From: Sinonovacula constricta
Lineage: Eukaryota > Mollusca > Bivalvia > Cardiida > Solecurtidae
DNA: 64,000 bases
Direction: 5' to 3'
Assembly: GCA_007844125.1 (NCBI GenBank)
Contig: CM017564.1
Coordinates: 18,406,290-18,470,289 of the forward strand
Shown: piece after piece, positions 27,869 through 40,472 of the stretch
Position numbering within the stretch: position 1 is the first letter of the stretch
Layout: every line of letters begins with the position of its first letter
Position numbers and translations under genes: made by a program
The notes under the pieces: model-generated
What the model saw: the letters and a program-made list of their open reading frames with translations, nothing else
What the model was told of the DNA's origin: nothing
Database searches by the model: none

Positions 27869-28807
27869 TGTTACACTACGGCCTACTGCCACATGACTAA
27901 AGGCGAGACAAAGCTAACAACCGTGCACTACAGTTCACTGCTAACACTAAGGGCGAGACATTACTTGTACTAAGTGTTCTAGATATGAAACGAGTCGTAA
28001 AATAACAAAATCAAAAGAATCGTTTTAACGACTAGAATTAACTGACGAAAGGAGGGAGAGATAAATTTGACGACTAATCGTAAAACCATAGTTTTCGCAC
28101 GGCCCGAAAACCTACCCTCCAGTATAAATTATTAGTCAAAATCATCATCTAGGCCTATTTCCATTTACTCTAGATTCAACTAGGTCAGGAATCAGAGCAC
28201 GATGCCCTGCCTGGAAACTAGAAAAGGAAGTATTAAAAATAAAGTACACAAAAAACATCTCCTTTAAAGAAGGCAGAAAGCTGGCAAAAGACCAGGCAAC
28301 TCCTGCTAGAGGCGCAACATATGCCTTAGCAACCAAAAAAAGCATCTCAGAGCACAAGGACAATTTCACCCAGTATGAGGTCCTGACTGGTGACCAAACT
28401 TCTGACAAAGTCATCATTCCTACTGAACACAAGGTATCGGAATCTTCTGAGACTCTTTTCTATGGTCAAAAACACTGCCTCTTCGAGCCAGACTGTTAAG
28501 AGTAATACAAAGGCACAAAACAAGCCTACATAAAAAGATTGTTACAACTAACAAATCACTAAAGTTACGAACCTGTAGATATATAACAAAACCGCAAAAA
28601 AAACAACGCATGTAAATACAGATATCAGATAAAATTATAACCACTATACGATGATAAGCTAACGATGCTGATGTAGCCGATGGTAGTTGAACCTCATATC
28701 TAACTAAAATATAACTTAATTATTTGTTTATTTGAGTTTTACGGCACACCGAAACTCCATAAATAAAATAAAATAAAAACTTTTAAGTTAAAAGCCATCG
28801 GGCTACA
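27869..28807 (+). repeat. Chimeric LTR of a decayed gypsy relative
   Basis: Starts TGTTACACTACGG and ends GGGCTACA like the LTR at 17166. Its centre, corresponding to about 17546-17960, is replaced by foreign sequence including a LINE ORF1-like fragment. It also has a small insert near 28735 resembling a LINE tail (TTTTACGGCACACC). Confidence 0.85.
28202..28498 (+). pseudogene. LINE ORF1-like zinc-knuckle fragment inside the LTR
   Basis: An open frame of 98 codons to TAA starting CPAWKLEKEVLKIKYTKNIS, then FKEGRKLAKDQ and a polar tail. The CPxxKxEKEV ... SFKEARK pattern is typical after the last CCHC finger of Jockey-like LINE ORF1 proteins. It replaces about 415 bp of normal LTR sequence. 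Confidence 0.6.
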
Positions 28808-29676
28808 TGAGGACGTTTTATTTGGAGCCTTATTCCCAGAATTAAGTGATGAATATATAATTGATAATTAAAATTATTTTATTTGTGTTACAGGAAACAT
28901 AAGGGACGGACTTGACGCCGAGGTTTTTGAGCAAGGAATACAAAGGATAAACAGAAAACAAAAAGGTCAGTGCTTTTCTTTACCTTGGCACCAGGAAACA
29001 CAGCTGATCTAATATAATTATGGAGGAACAACCCCCACTAATTAAACAACTTGCAGACGAGATTAGCTGTTACACAATATGTCAATCGGCAATTATAGCG
29101 ATAACTCCTTAAAAGATTTGAAGACTGGATCAAATAAGTAGATAAGTTTTGCTTGTTAGGTAACTGCGACGATTCTCGCAGAAAAAGAATTCTATTTCAA
29201 ACATGTAGGGGTACAGTCAGTGATTTCGTACAGAGGTTTTTGACATCAAACCCGGATAGCGGGTATGACAGGTTAAAGGCTGAATTAAGGCTTAGGTTCG
29301 GCGACGTTATAGACCCACGACAATGCATTAAGACTGTTACGGGAAACAAAACAAAAACAGGCAGAAAACGTTGTTAGTTACGCAGAACGGCTGCTATCAT
29401 TAGCACATGAAGCAACCGACGGGATGCGTGGGGGAACAAACTCGCTCAAGTAATGATAGGACAATTTATTGATGGTCTAGCGTTCGACCACCTAAAATTG
29501 AAAGTCATGCGGACAAACCCGGCAATCTTCCAGGAAGCTGTAAATGTTGCACTAGGGGACCAATACCTTAGAAAAAGGTTAAGTTCTAGTAAAGGTCGGG
29601 AATATGGCGGAAATTTAGAAACCGATAAAGGGGGCCCGGAGCCCATGGACATCGACCACGCCCGACCAACGCGTCG
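28808..29676 (+). pseudogene. Decayed leader and gag of a gypsy relative
   Basis: The leader parallels 18216-18419. The gag begins near 29021 and is recognisable (SDFVQRFLTSNPDSGYDR, IGQFIDGLAFDHLKLKVM, EPMDIDHARPTRR) but carries several frameshifts and small deletions. Gag stops abruptly before its zinc knuckles at about 29676, where hAT sequence begins. No pol, env or 3' LTR follows. Confidence 0.85.
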
Positions 29677-30885
29677 AGCATCTCAAAATCTCCGACCCAA
29701 GGGCCAAATACACATCACCAGATATCCAAAATGAACTTCTGGGTATTGTTGCCGCTCAGATACGGGACCCTCTGATAGAGAACTGTAACAGCGCTCCTTT
29801 CTTTGCATTAATTGCAGACGAGGCCACTGATTGCTCCACTAGAGAACAAGTTTCAATTTGCGTGAGGTATATTGATGAATCGGGCGACATCCAGGAGCAG
29901 TTTTTACAGTTCGTGGAAGCCAAGAAAACCACGGGTGAAGCGCTTGCTCAACTCTTCCTTTCCACGTTGGAAAACCTCGGCATTAATGTAGAGAAGATGA
30001 GAGCTCAAGGGTATGATGGTGCTGCAAAAATGTCTGGGAAGCATCGTGGCGTTCAGGCAAGGGTTAGACAGGTAATTCCCCATGCCACGTACGTTCACTG
30101 CAAGGCACACAGTCTCAACTTGGCCATAGTTCATGCTTGTAAAGAACCTTTAGTACGAAACGTAATGGACACCGTTCAACAAATTTAGTTTTGCTTTAAT
30201 GAGTCTGGAAAACGCATGGTTACTTTTCGGGATGAACTAGCTCAGGATGACGAGGTGAAAGCTGACATGGGAAGGAGAGCAAAGTTGCAAACACTGTGTG
30301 ATACCAGATGGGCCAGCAGATCGGATGCTTTGTTCACGTTTCTCTCAGCATATCCCGTGGTGGTGAGTTCGTTGGAAGAGTTGGAGACTCAAGGGGATAG
30401 CAAAGCTTCATTTGTTCCATCTCCAAGTTTGACTTCCTTATTGCGCTTGTTGTTGTAGAGAACGTCTTACAGATTGTTCAACCTCTGTCAATCATGCTGC
30501 AGGCAAAGTCGTTTGACTTAATCGAAGCTGTATCCGAGGCGAAGGTTGTTGTGCATCATTTGAATGCAAAGAGAAATGATGTGATGACGTTTGATGAGCT
30601 GTTCGACAAAGCCACAGAGTTAGCTGCCAAGGTGGATGGGGTCCCGTCCATACCGAAAGGAGCTGCGAGGCAGCAGCACCGCCCAAACGTACCTCCGGTA
30701 CTCTAAACGAGTACTGGAAGAGGGCTCTGTACCTTCCATTTCTAGATCACATTACGAGTGAACTACAAGACCGCCTGGTGGGAAATGAAGAAAGATTCCG
30801 TGCAGAATATTTCATCCCAACAAAACTGAATGACTTGACGGATCTCATCTCTAGACAAATTGCACCAAAGTTTCAAAATTTTCTC
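29677..30885 (+). pseudogene. hAT transposase remnant (ZMYM1-like, DUF4371 type)
   Basis: Successive frames encode FFALIADEATDCSTREQVSICVRY (first catalytic Asp region), KMRAQGYDGAAKMSGKHRGV, YVHCKAHSLNLAIVHACK, LQTLCDTRWASRSDALFTF and, after breaks, YLPFLDHITSELQDRL. This is the RNase-H-like catalytic core of hAT transposases of the ZMYM1/DUF4371 kind. It lacks the N-terminal zinc finger because gag sequence is joined there, and stops or frameshifts occur near 30188, 30457 and 30705. Confidence 0.85.
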
Positions 30886-30960
30886 GGGGGGGATCCCCCC
30901 CTTACGAGAAGGGGGCTCTGCCCCCATCTCGTGCCTTCGGCACTCGACCCACGCCTGGGC
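30886..30960. repeat. GC-rich hairpin cluster, copy 2
   Basis: Same order as 12971-13060, but the spacer between the GG-ATC-CC palindrome and the next stem is shorter and the fourth stem is deleted (CCCACGCC joins TGGGC directly). Confidence 0.7.
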
Positions 30961-32680
30961 TTCAACTTTACAATATCCCTGGCTACGCCCCTGATAAACT
31001 TATATACATACATAACTAACAACAAAATAAACTATAAACATATGTACAGTAGATAAAAGCCTCGGCAATATAAAAAAAAAACCAAACGAGAGATCAGTTT
31101 GAAATAAAACAGCCCCAGCGCTGATATATTATAAGATATAATAAGAACAAATAAAACAGCCCAAGCGCTGATATATAACAAGATCAATTTAAATATGGCA
31201 TATAATGCCATGACATCATCTTCTAAAAGTGAAATGTACGAAATGTAATAAATACGAAAGGAAACATAGAAATTTAGAAAACAACCTACCAACAAAATAA
31301 AACGTACTATTGTTAAGAGCTAAAAAAAAACAATTCATGAAAAGCCGAGGATTTATCCGCAGTTGGTATATTATATGTAAGAAAGGTACTAAATATCCCG
31401 ATGTTATACCTACAGTGCAATCTCACATTAAGGGTATGGAGACTGCTCAAGTTGTCTCACCAGGGCACGACTGGAGAGATGAAGAGACAAGAATTCCAAC
31501 AGTAACTGTCCAATTATGGCTTTAAGTCACTGTTTTCATATAGTCTCAACGACCTGTCCGATCATCTTGTAATTTAAAAGCAATGCAAGTTCTTGACTGT
31601 AAAAGGGTCAAGTGCAAGCAATGCTGTACAATGAAGGATTCCCGGGTTGTAACCGTCTGCAATACAGTTTCTGATTAGTTTTGTAAAGTGGTCAGAAAAG
31701 TTATTGAAACCCTTAATCTCTTTAACTTGGATAAAACATTTTCATAAAATGCAGGATGGCTTATGCCTTTCTGCATAAGTGTTTTCATACTGCTATTATA
31801 CTTAGAAGCAATAAAACCATTGCAGTGAAAGAATTTTGAAAACGCCTTTCTTAATTTATGAAAACGCCTTTCTTAATTTATGAAAACGAAAGCCTTGCTG
31901 TAACAGTTTAGAAGAAATAAACAGGTTTCTAGCATTGAAATCTTCTACTTTAGTACAAATTCGTGCAAATCTTGTAAGTTGTGATATGTAAACACCATAA
32001 GAGGTAGCACGAGGTGAATCACCGTCAAGGTATGGATAGTTCACAATACTAAAGTTAAAATTAAAAATCATCTCAGATCTCATTGTCCAGACCGCCTTCA
32101 ATGACGCCAACTCCACTTTTCGCAAGTACATCCCTTCTATTCATTCAAATGTTTGTGAAACACGTGTAACAGAATAAGATGTTTCAGATTCACGGCTGAG
32201 GAAACGCCTTTGATTTTCAAAAATCACAGGAGGGCGAATATTTCTGACGCATAACCCAAAGGATCAAGCGAGTTGCTCATGCGCTACTCATGCGCTGATA
32301 ACTTTTCTGCAATTCCGTTTTCATGCGCTGGTATTCTTTTCAATTCGTAATCACATGCGCTGATATTGTAATACAGACACAAACAGGGTACTTTTTCTAG
32401 GTAAGTAAGAAAAGGACCTATAAAAATTTCCACAGGTATTTAAATTTAAACTACCTCCAGACAAAGGCAAACAGGGTAAATGTGACAAAAATCAGAAACG
32501 AGACATAACACACAAAAAGAAAAACCTGCAGTTACCGCCTTGGGCTAGCTTACTTTTTGAGATATTGTCGTTTGGTTTACTAAGAACAGCATAATGAAAT
32601 ATGAGTTTTTAAAACCTATTTTTGTTATTATTGTCGCCAAGTTCAAAATAAAAATGGCCAAAATGTACACAAATTCAGCA
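30961..32680. repeat. Repeat block X, copy 2
   Basis: Parallels 13061-15067 with about 300 bp less. It includes the 71-codon plus-strand frame (31310-31525) and the minus-strand RT-associated fragment (31856-32131: YLDGDSPRATSYGVYISQ, RFARICTKVEDFNARN). A 22-base segment GAAAACGCCTTTCTTAATTT(AT) is tandemly doubled at 31837-31880, unlike copy 1. Confidence 0.7.
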
Positions 32681-32799
32681 TAATTGTATAAGAATGGTAT
32701 CAAGATTTGGAATAAAATACAATAATGTTGTTGTAATATATAATATGTATATAATAGTGTTGTTGTTATTGTTGATGTCAACTACTTGTCCACACGATC

Positions 32800-33055
32800 A
32801 TCCCGGGTCGCGACATACCAAAGTCGTTAAAAATGGTAGTGGTTTAGCTCCCTTGCTAACGCTCAAGCAAATATAAGGGTAGCTCCACGACTGGTTGGCC
32901 CGGTGTCAGGATAATGTGACTGGGTGTGGTATCATGCCAGGTGTTCACAGCATGCTATACACAGTGAAGGCAGCACTTTATCTGCTTCAAGTGGACACCG
33001 TCTCCAGATAAATGAAGTACTGTTGGTGGGGCGATAAACCCAATAAACAAACACA
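32800..33055 (+). repeat. SINE-like sequence with AATAAACAAACAC tail
   Basis: Contains a tRNA-like A-box resemblance (TAGTGGTTTAGCTCCC), a core CCGGTGTCAGGATAATGTGA then CTGGGTGTGGTATCATGCC, and a simple CCCAATAAACAAACAC end next to the BEL insertion site. The core resembles molluscan SINE or LINE tails from memory. No gene. Confidence 0.4.
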
Positions 33056-33062
33056 CGATCAT

Positions 33063-34274
33063 TGTAGCTGGCTTGGTCAAATTAGTGTTCAACAACGGGT
33101 TTCGATTTTCTATAGTTTATTTGTTCGTTTCGTTTCATCTCCATAAACCGTAGATGTGTACCGTAAACCGTAAAAACTGAAATTATAATAAAATGACTCA
33201 TAATCATTAAAGTTATGACAATAACAAACCTTTCACGACTGAGACTAGTATTACACATGACTATTATTTCAAGTATGACTATATATGACTGTATATGACC
33301 TTTAACAAATTAACTGTAATAGAAGCATGTCCAGATCCACATTGTGATCGTTGAGATTGGGTGCAGTGTATAACAAACAAACTCTAGAACACTACAGCCA
33401 AATAATATTTAACTGTTCACACAACCACACAATCTTGATTGTAGCAGAGGGTGAATTTGTCAACAGAAAAACCATAATTCACAAAGTATAGATCTAGCAT
33501 ATTTCTATTACATGGTTTTACAGAGTACAGAGTATTATTATACCCTGGACCCTAGAATATTAAACATATATAGCAATTAAACCAAAGAGCATATCAATTG
33601 AATGACTAGATTTGCAAACACGTGTTGTTAATTGGCAAGAGAGACAACTCATGTCTGACCCGCACTGTAAATTACGAAAGACAACTCTTTCTAGACGCAA
33701 TTTGTGGAATACCAAAAAAATGACTAGGGCATTGCCGGAATCATTTAATAATGCAAAATAAAATATACCCTCAATGCATAAATTATGCTATCAATGCAAA
33801 CTATAGATCCATCTAAAGGTATTAATCTTTGATCAATACCGAGTGCTATTTATAGCCCCATGCGGTCTCAGACCATGACATTTCACGGAGCCGTTCGCAG
33901 AGCATGCTCACAGAAAATGCATGTTTACGTTCTAGATATCAAATCGTTTTTACTTAAACTGTGACAAGTACGTTACAAAATGTTTAATTACCTTGCTGCT
34001 CCGACCAAGCTGCTAAATATGTATCGTTAACTTGAAAAATTCGTTATTCAGTGAAGTTTTATTGACATTTGTTTGTTCTTCGTTCGACTAGAGAGTGAAA
34101 ATACCAGTGCGCATGCGCAACAAAAGTAGCAGGTACTGACTAAATCGCGGACTTAAACCACGTACGCAATAATCAAAACGGAAAGGAACTAACTAAAACT
34201 TAACAATTGTTGACTAAGAACTACACAAACAACTTAGTAGGAAAATATTACTAAAATTTACACCGACAGTTACA
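33063..34274 (-). repeat. BEL element 3' LTR
   Basis: In coding direction it begins TGTAACTGTCGG and ends CCAGCTACA. A purine-rich TGGTGGGAG (34275-34283 on the minus strand) directly precedes it, a good polypurine tract. 34284-34644 is an untranslated stretch with no gene seen. Confidence 0.95.
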
Positions 34275-34644
34275 CTCCCACCAAAATCAACTGATTTTCT
34301 TTGCCTTTATCTGTCTGTAAAACTGTTAAAATATATTTAAACGAATCTAAAACGGATCAACACTAACTCGAATGGTTTGAACAGAGAAGTAAGATCTAGC
34401 AAAGTAGAACTGACCTATAAGTCAAACCATTTGACTTAATCAATAATCATAATTACAGCACATATACGAACGTGTGTGAGATAAAGCATTATTATACAAA
34501 AGTTGAATTATGTGATATAGCAATTTATCACACAATCACAATTGAAAGGATAATCCTTTCTAGATGTTCAGACACATTATGCAGATAACTGCAAATACTA
34601 ATACTGAGTACAGGCGTTATTCACTTATTGCTCAATAAGCAAAA

Positions 34645-37443
34645 CTAGTTTGTGCTCGTTGTGTCCTTTCTGGCTAATTTGACGATCACTCTCCGTACAA
34701 GTCCGTCGTCATCTATGCGAACTTCAGTGACTCTAGCCAGAGGCCACTCAATACGCGGTGAATCGACATCTTTTTACAAGCACAACATCACCAACGCGCA
34801 CATTCCGACGACGTTCGTGCCACTTTTGCCTGAGCGCAATTTGCGAAACATATTCCTTTTTCCATCTTGCCCAGAACTGTTCAAGGAGAAACTGCACTCT
34901 CCTCCAACGTTTCCGGAGAAGAAGGTCTTCCTAAACAAATTTGCCTGGAGGCGGTTGAGGAATTTCTAATTTTGCTGTGAGGATGTGATTTGGCGTTAGT
35001 GGCTCGAGCGCGTCAGGATCGTCTATTTCACTAATCGCGAGTGGTCGACTATTCACTATAGAGGAGACTTCATAGAATAGGGTCCTAAGCGATGAATCGT
35101 CTAGGCGACCTGGGCATTGAAGCAGAATGGCATCTAGGACACTGCGAACAGTTTTTATCTGTCTTTCCCACTCGCCACCAGTGTGGCTTGCGTCTGGCGC
35201 GTTTGTCACGAATTCGCACTGTCGTTTGGTAAGAAAGGAAGTGACTTTATTCATGTTCGTTTCCCTTTCGAATTCGTTCTTAGCACCTATGAAGTTCGTG
35301 CCTTGGTCTGACCGGATTTGTCTAACTGCTCCACGAATCGCGATAAAACAGCGAAGTCCATTGATGAATGCGTCTGTGGACATGTCATCTAACATTTCAA
35401 TGTGGATTGCGCGACAACACATACATGTAAACAGTAGTCCATATCGTTTTACTTCTTTACGTCCTTGCTTGACTGAGAATGGTCCAAAACAGTCCATACC
35501 ACAGTATGTGAAAGGTGGGGAAGGCACAACACGTTCTGTAGGTAAGTCTGCCATTCGTTGGCATTCTGTAGGTCGTCTAAGCTTTCTGCATATCACACAC
35601 TGACGAATGAAGTTTGCAACGACCTTGCTTCCACCTATTATCCAGTAGCCACTGGATCGGAGTTTGTTCATCGTCATTCCTCTACCTTGATGCTCAATTT
35701 GCTGATGAACATGTGCAAGGATCAATCTGGTGATGTGGCTCTCCTTTGGCAGGATAACTGGGTGTCTACAATGGGATGGGAGATCTGCCTTTCGTAGTCG
35801 GCCACCAACACACATAAGCCCATCATGAAGAACTGGATCCAGTGGGTACAGAGGGTTCGTCTGGGGAAGTTTTTCAGTCTTATTTAATGAACTTATAGAG
35901 TTCTGAAATGCACATTCTTGAACAAGTTTGAGAATGGTTATTTCTGCCATTCGTCTTTCTTCTACCGTTGGGGCATGCGTTCCTTTGACCCCATTGGAGA
36001 GTCTCTGTAGTCTAGCCATGACAGACAATAACTTTGAATAGCTTGAGAATCTGTCAAGGCGTTCTAACACATCAGGAATACCCGACGCCTTTGTGCACAT
36101 TGATCTTACAGTTCGAACTTCTGGATCACCTAGCTGTAAATCTGTTTCAATTTCATTGGTTTCAATCTCTCTTTGCCAGAGGAATAAGGGGCCACTGAGC
36201 CATGTTGAGCTAGTAATTTCAGAGGCTGAGAGACCTCTTGAAACATGGTCAGCAGGGTTTTTCTCGGTACTGACATAGAACCACTGACTCGGATCGGTAA
36301 CGTTTCTGATCATCTGGACGCGGTTGGCGACAAACACATGGAACCTGCGTGCTTCGTTGTTGATGTACCCTAAAACTACACGCGAGTCTGTCCAGAAATA
36401 CTCTTGATCTATGATCAGGTTCAGTTCTTGTTTGAGAAATCCACTGATTTTTGCTGATAATACTGCAGCCGTCAGCTCTAGTCTTGGTATGCTGACCATC
36501 TTGTGTGGAGCTACTCTTGCTTTTGCCATTACCAGGGAACAGTGAACAGCACTTTCATTGATAAATCTGATGTATGAACATTGGCCATAACCAGCAGTAC
36601 TAGCGTCAAAAAAATGATGCAGCTCTGTACGAAGTGGTTTTCCAAATTCTTGTGGCTTCAAAGGTCTTTGAATTGTCACATACTTTAGGTTGTGAATGTC
36701 TTCAATCCATTTCTCCCATTCAGGCCGTATACTTTCGGGAAGAGTATCATCCCAGTCGACACCTCTTTGGCACATTTCCTGAAGAATTCTCTTCCCTTTA
36801 AGAGTGCAAGGGGCGAGAAATCCTAAAGGATCAAATATCGATGCCACTATTGACAGCATACTTCGTCTAGTAGCCATAGCGTTCTTGATCGTTATTTCGA
36901 ATTTGAAGTTGTCGTTTTCTACGCACCATCTTACACCAAGGGCTCTTTCCACCGGTAACTGTTCCAACGCTAAATCAAGGTCCTTCACATCTGCAGCTCT
37001 TTCTGACACAGGGATTGAATCAATAACCCGTTTACGGTTAGAAATAAACTTGTGTAGGTGCATACCACCGTTAGCACATAGCTCTTGAGCATCCTTGATC
37101 AACTGAATGGCCTCTTCTTCTGTTTCCGTGCTAGATAGGCCATCGTCAACATAGAAGTCGTTCTGCACAAAGAAAGAAGCCTTGGGCAGGTCACTCTGGC
37201 AAATCTTTGCTAAATACTTGAGCCCGTAGTTAGCACATCCAGGAGACGAGGCTGCTCCAAACAAATGTACTCGCATTCTGTACTCCAGGGGCTTCTTGTC
37301 CATATCTCCATCCTCCGACCATAAGAATCGCAAAAAGTCTCTATCTGGCTCTTGTAACAAAAACTGATGAAACATCTTCTCAATGTCACACATGATGGCA
37401 ACCGGGTGTATTCTAAATCTACAAAGTACACCAACAAGTCCAT
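34645..37443 (-). pseudogene. pol: BEL pol, RT-RNase H-integrase part, with stop and frameshifts
   Basis: The main open part (34931-37393) has the RT (MCDIEKMFHQFLL, YVDDGLSST), RNase H (HHFFDASTAGYGQCSY) and integrase. The integrase shows HVHQQIEHQGRG ... CVICRKLR and catalytic residues in GMDCFGPF, IRSDQGTNF and GGEWERQIKTV. A TAG at 34930-34928 interrupts the DUF5641-like tail, which continues in frame (RKRWRRVQFLLEQFW, VRVGDVVLV). A further frame change near 34770 precedes the natural end (stop 34647-34645). At its front, a frameshift near 37460 separates it from the protease part. Confidence 0.9.
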
Positions 37444-39116
37444 TTGTTAGGTCTGGACCTCAACAGATGCTGATTGAGTGAGGTTTTGCCATACTTTGCC
37501 GAACAGTCAAATACCACACGTAGTTTGTCTTGCTTTTTGGAGTGGTAAACTCCATGATGTGGAATGTACCATACGTTTCCGTTTTCACCAATGTTATCCA
37601 CCATTTCCGCATCTTCACGCTTTATAATCTCTTTCATGAACTGCCTATAGTGACCATAGTACTTCTGGTCATTCCGTAACTTTCGTTTTAAATGGTTCAA
37701 CCGTAGTACAGCAAGATGCTTGTTGTTTGGCATGACAGGTCTTTCTTTAAATGGAAGTGGCATCTCCAGGTGCTTGTCATCTCTCTGGTGGATTGTGCTG
37801 TCTAGGAGGTTAAGAAAATGGATATCTTCCTGTGAGACTTTCTTGTCTTTGTTCCCATCTTGATCAAAATCCCTTTCTAGTACCTTTATTACATCTCTCG
37901 GCTGGCAAGGAGGTAATTCTTTTATCTGCACTAACGTTCTATGACAGACACCTGGCATGGAAACGGCTTCAAGAGAGGGGTTAACATAGCCGATCACACT
38001 CCAACCAAGTAGCGTTTGCACAGCATAGGGTTCTTCGTCTTTCCCTATAAGCATGTTTCTTGGAGCTAGGGCTTGCGGGCAGTTGTAGCCTATGAGTAGG
38101 CCTACATCACAGGACTGGAGTGGTGGAATTTCATCTGCAATTGGTGCAAGATGAGGCCAGGTTTTCACAGTGTCGACATTAGGTATGTGTGAGCGATCCA
38201 CTGGTATGAAGTCTCTGGAGTATGCCTGATTAATTGAAACATAATCGGGGGAGTTGAAACCTCTTACTTTTAAACCGCAGACTCTGGAACTTTCTATTAC
38301 AGTGTGCTGTGAGGTCATCGTTGACAAACTTAGTTTTATGGGTTGGCCGGAAATCTGCAACGATGATGCTGTGTCTTCTAATATGAATGTTGTGTCACTT
38401 TGTGTGTCAAGTAGAGCATATGTGAGGATTTCTTGCGATGGATTTTCCTGTGTAGACACCCACACAGGTACGATCATTGAGGTACTCTGTTCTGTATTTC
38501 TGCTAACTCTGAATGAGCTTGCAGATGTAGGTGCATTGCTGACAGTATACTGTCTATCTTCATGTAGGCATGACGGGTGCTGTCCCTTGCACACATTACA
38601 TGTGTGTTTCCTTCTGCAGTCTTTGTTTAAATGACCCTTGCGAAGGCAACCGTAACATAAACTGTTGTTTCGGATGAAGTCTCTCTTCTTATCAATGGTA
38701 AGTGAGAGAAATCCATTGCATTTGAAAATATAATGACCCTTCTTGTTGCAAAAAAGACAGGCTTCGATGGAGTATTCACCTGTAGGCTTCTTGGAGTTGT
38801 GCGCAGTTGTTGCCAGTACCTTTGCTTTGTTGCCGCTGTACCTAAGCTCCTTTGACTTCTTATCTTCATTGTTGTTTAAGGCATACAGAGATGAGATAGG
38901 ATTGCATGCTATTTTTGCCTCTTTGGCTAGGAAACTTACAAATTGGCTAAAGCTTGGATAGCTACAATTTGATTCCATACTTTGAATTACTTCCCGATTC
39001 CATCTAACAGTTGCGTAGTCTGGGAGCTTATTCAGGAGCTTTTGGTTTTCGGTGCAGTCGTCTAGAATGCGGAGACTTGGAATATGAGGCAATGCATCCT
39101 TGCAGGAAGTCGGCAA
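37419..39116 (-). pseudogene. BEL gag-pol middle: zinc knuckles, protease and RT start
   Basis: 565 codons in one frame: the end of the DUF1759 region (IPSLRILDDCTENQKLLNKL), CCHC-type knuckles (CLFCNKKGHYIFKC, CYGCLRKGHLNKDC, CNVCKGQH) and a DUF1758 aspartic protease. The protease active site reads LLDTQSD rather than DTG, a form I have seen in other BEL elements. It ends with the RT entry (KLRVVFDCSAKY). Frame breaks lie at both ends, near 39100 and 37460. Confidence 0.85.
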
Positions 39117-40455
39117 AGTCCCTTAAACCAACGGGATCTTTAGCTGCTATCTTGGGCCATTTGTCTAACTTATCCCGAAAGGCCTTCTGCACTACAAATG
39201 GATGGCCATATCTTTCATGTAATACCCTTTGTGCACTTTCGAAGGCTGTCTTGCTGCCGCTGTAAAAGAAGCCTTCTAATGCTTTACGTGCTGGGCCACC
39301 AGTGTATTTCTTCAAGTAGAAAATTTTCTCTTCGGGAGGAATACCCTTGCGTTCGATTAGCGTTTGGAAAGATGTTTTCCACTCTATGAATTGAAGGGGG
39401 TCACCAGCAAATACATTTGGTTCGGGAACTGGTAAACGGTTAAGGTTTACAGAGTCAGCTAAGACTTTGGCAAAGGTGGCCCTTTCATCAGAATTGACAA
39501 AGTCTTGATTTTCTAGGTTGCTTTCATTCTGTCTTTGCGTTTCAGGTGCTTTAACAGACGTGTCGTTTTTTATACTTGCACGCTTCACCAAAGTCTCGAC
39601 TTCTTCCGTTTGCTTCTCTGTTTTTATATCACCTGAAGGAATGATTATGTTTGGCACGGTCTCATCACTGTTATACACTTGCACATATGCATTTAATCTG
39701 GCTTGAGCAATCTTTATTTCTCTTCTTGCTTCAAGCTTCTTCATTTCTTTCTTGTGCGCTTCCAGAGCCCTTTTTTGTTCAATCTCTATATCTGCAAGTT
39801 TAGACAGCTGTTCCTCTTCCTCTTGCAGAACTTCATATTTTGCTTGTTTTTCTGCTAAGGCAGCTGCTGCATCTGCCACCTTTTCGGATAGTACCGATTT
39901 GTTCGAGTTATTCGATTCTGACTCCCATAGGCTGAATACCGACTGAGCGTAATCTTTGTTTCTTAGTGACTTCAATCTTGAAAGTTCTCGCTGTGGTTCA
40001 AACTCTTCAATCTCACCGAGTCTTTCGTTTACTATTTGGTTAATGTCTCGTGTTATACTAACTAAAGCATCAATTCTTTTCATCAATAATGGGGCTATTG
40101 TGCCCTTTGTTCGTAGTTCTTCAAAATGTCTTAAAACAGCGTTTTCTAAAACATTTACAGTGTCTGACGTTTCTGCAATGTCTGTGTGATCAGAATCTGT
40201 TCTTAAAATGTTCCTCAATTTCTTTACATTAAACTGCCAGTCGTTGTAAACAGAACTCAATTTCTTTTCTCCTTTCTCAAACTCAGTCTGCATATATAAT
40301 GCCATTCTTTCAGTTGGTCTTGATTCACGTGATGATCTACGAGGCGCTTGATGATCTTCTTCGGCTTCGTTTGGATTCTGTTCACCCGGCTCTGTAACCA
40401 CATCAGCCACCGTTTCTTCTCCTTCAAGGCTGGCATTCTCCATGACTGCATCCAT
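39028..40455 (-). CDS. gag: BEL Gag (coiled coil and DUF1759)
   Basis: Start at ATG 40455. It has an acidic/Arg N-terminus, long coiled coil (about residues 190-260, rich in E/K/A/L), then DUF1759 (PNVFAGDPLQFIEWKTSFQ, IFYLKKYTGGPARKALEGF). The frame runs out shortly after LRDFADFLQGC, inside the conserved domain, because of an indel near 39100. Only 17 bases separate this ATG from the LTR. Confidence 0.85.
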   Translation of the reverse strand: MDAVMENASLEGEETVADVVTEPGEQNPNEAEEDHQAPRRSSRESRPTERMALYMQTEFEKGEKKLSSVYNDWQFNVKKLRNILRTDSDHTDIAETSDTVNVLENAVLRHFEELRTKGTIAPLLMKRIDALVSITRDINQIVNERLGEIEEFEPQRELSRLKSLRNKDYAQSVFSLWESESNNSNKSVLSEKVADAAAALAEKQAKYEVLQEEEEQLSKLADIEIEQKRALEAHKKEMKKLEARREIKIAQARLNAYVQVYNSDETVPNIIIPSGDIKTEKQTEEVETLVKRASIKNDTSVKAPETQRQNESNLENQDFVNSDERATFAKVLADSVNLNRLPVPEPNVFAGDPLQFIEWKTSFQTLIERKGIPPEEKIFYLKKYTGGPARKALEGFFYSGSKTAFESAQRVLHERYGHPFVVQKAFRDKLDKWPKIAAKDPVGLRDFADFLQGCIASYSKSPHSRRLHRKPKAPE

Positions 40456-40472
40456 GGCGCTCAAGTTTTTAC

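Noticed and set aside
32800..32880. tRNA gene
   Set aside because: Only A- and B-box-like fragments; no cloverleaf can be drawn, so treated as a SINE-like remnant.
35127..35797. Plus-strand frames opposite BEL pol
   Set aside because: Shadows of the minus-strand RT/integrase, which has clear domains.
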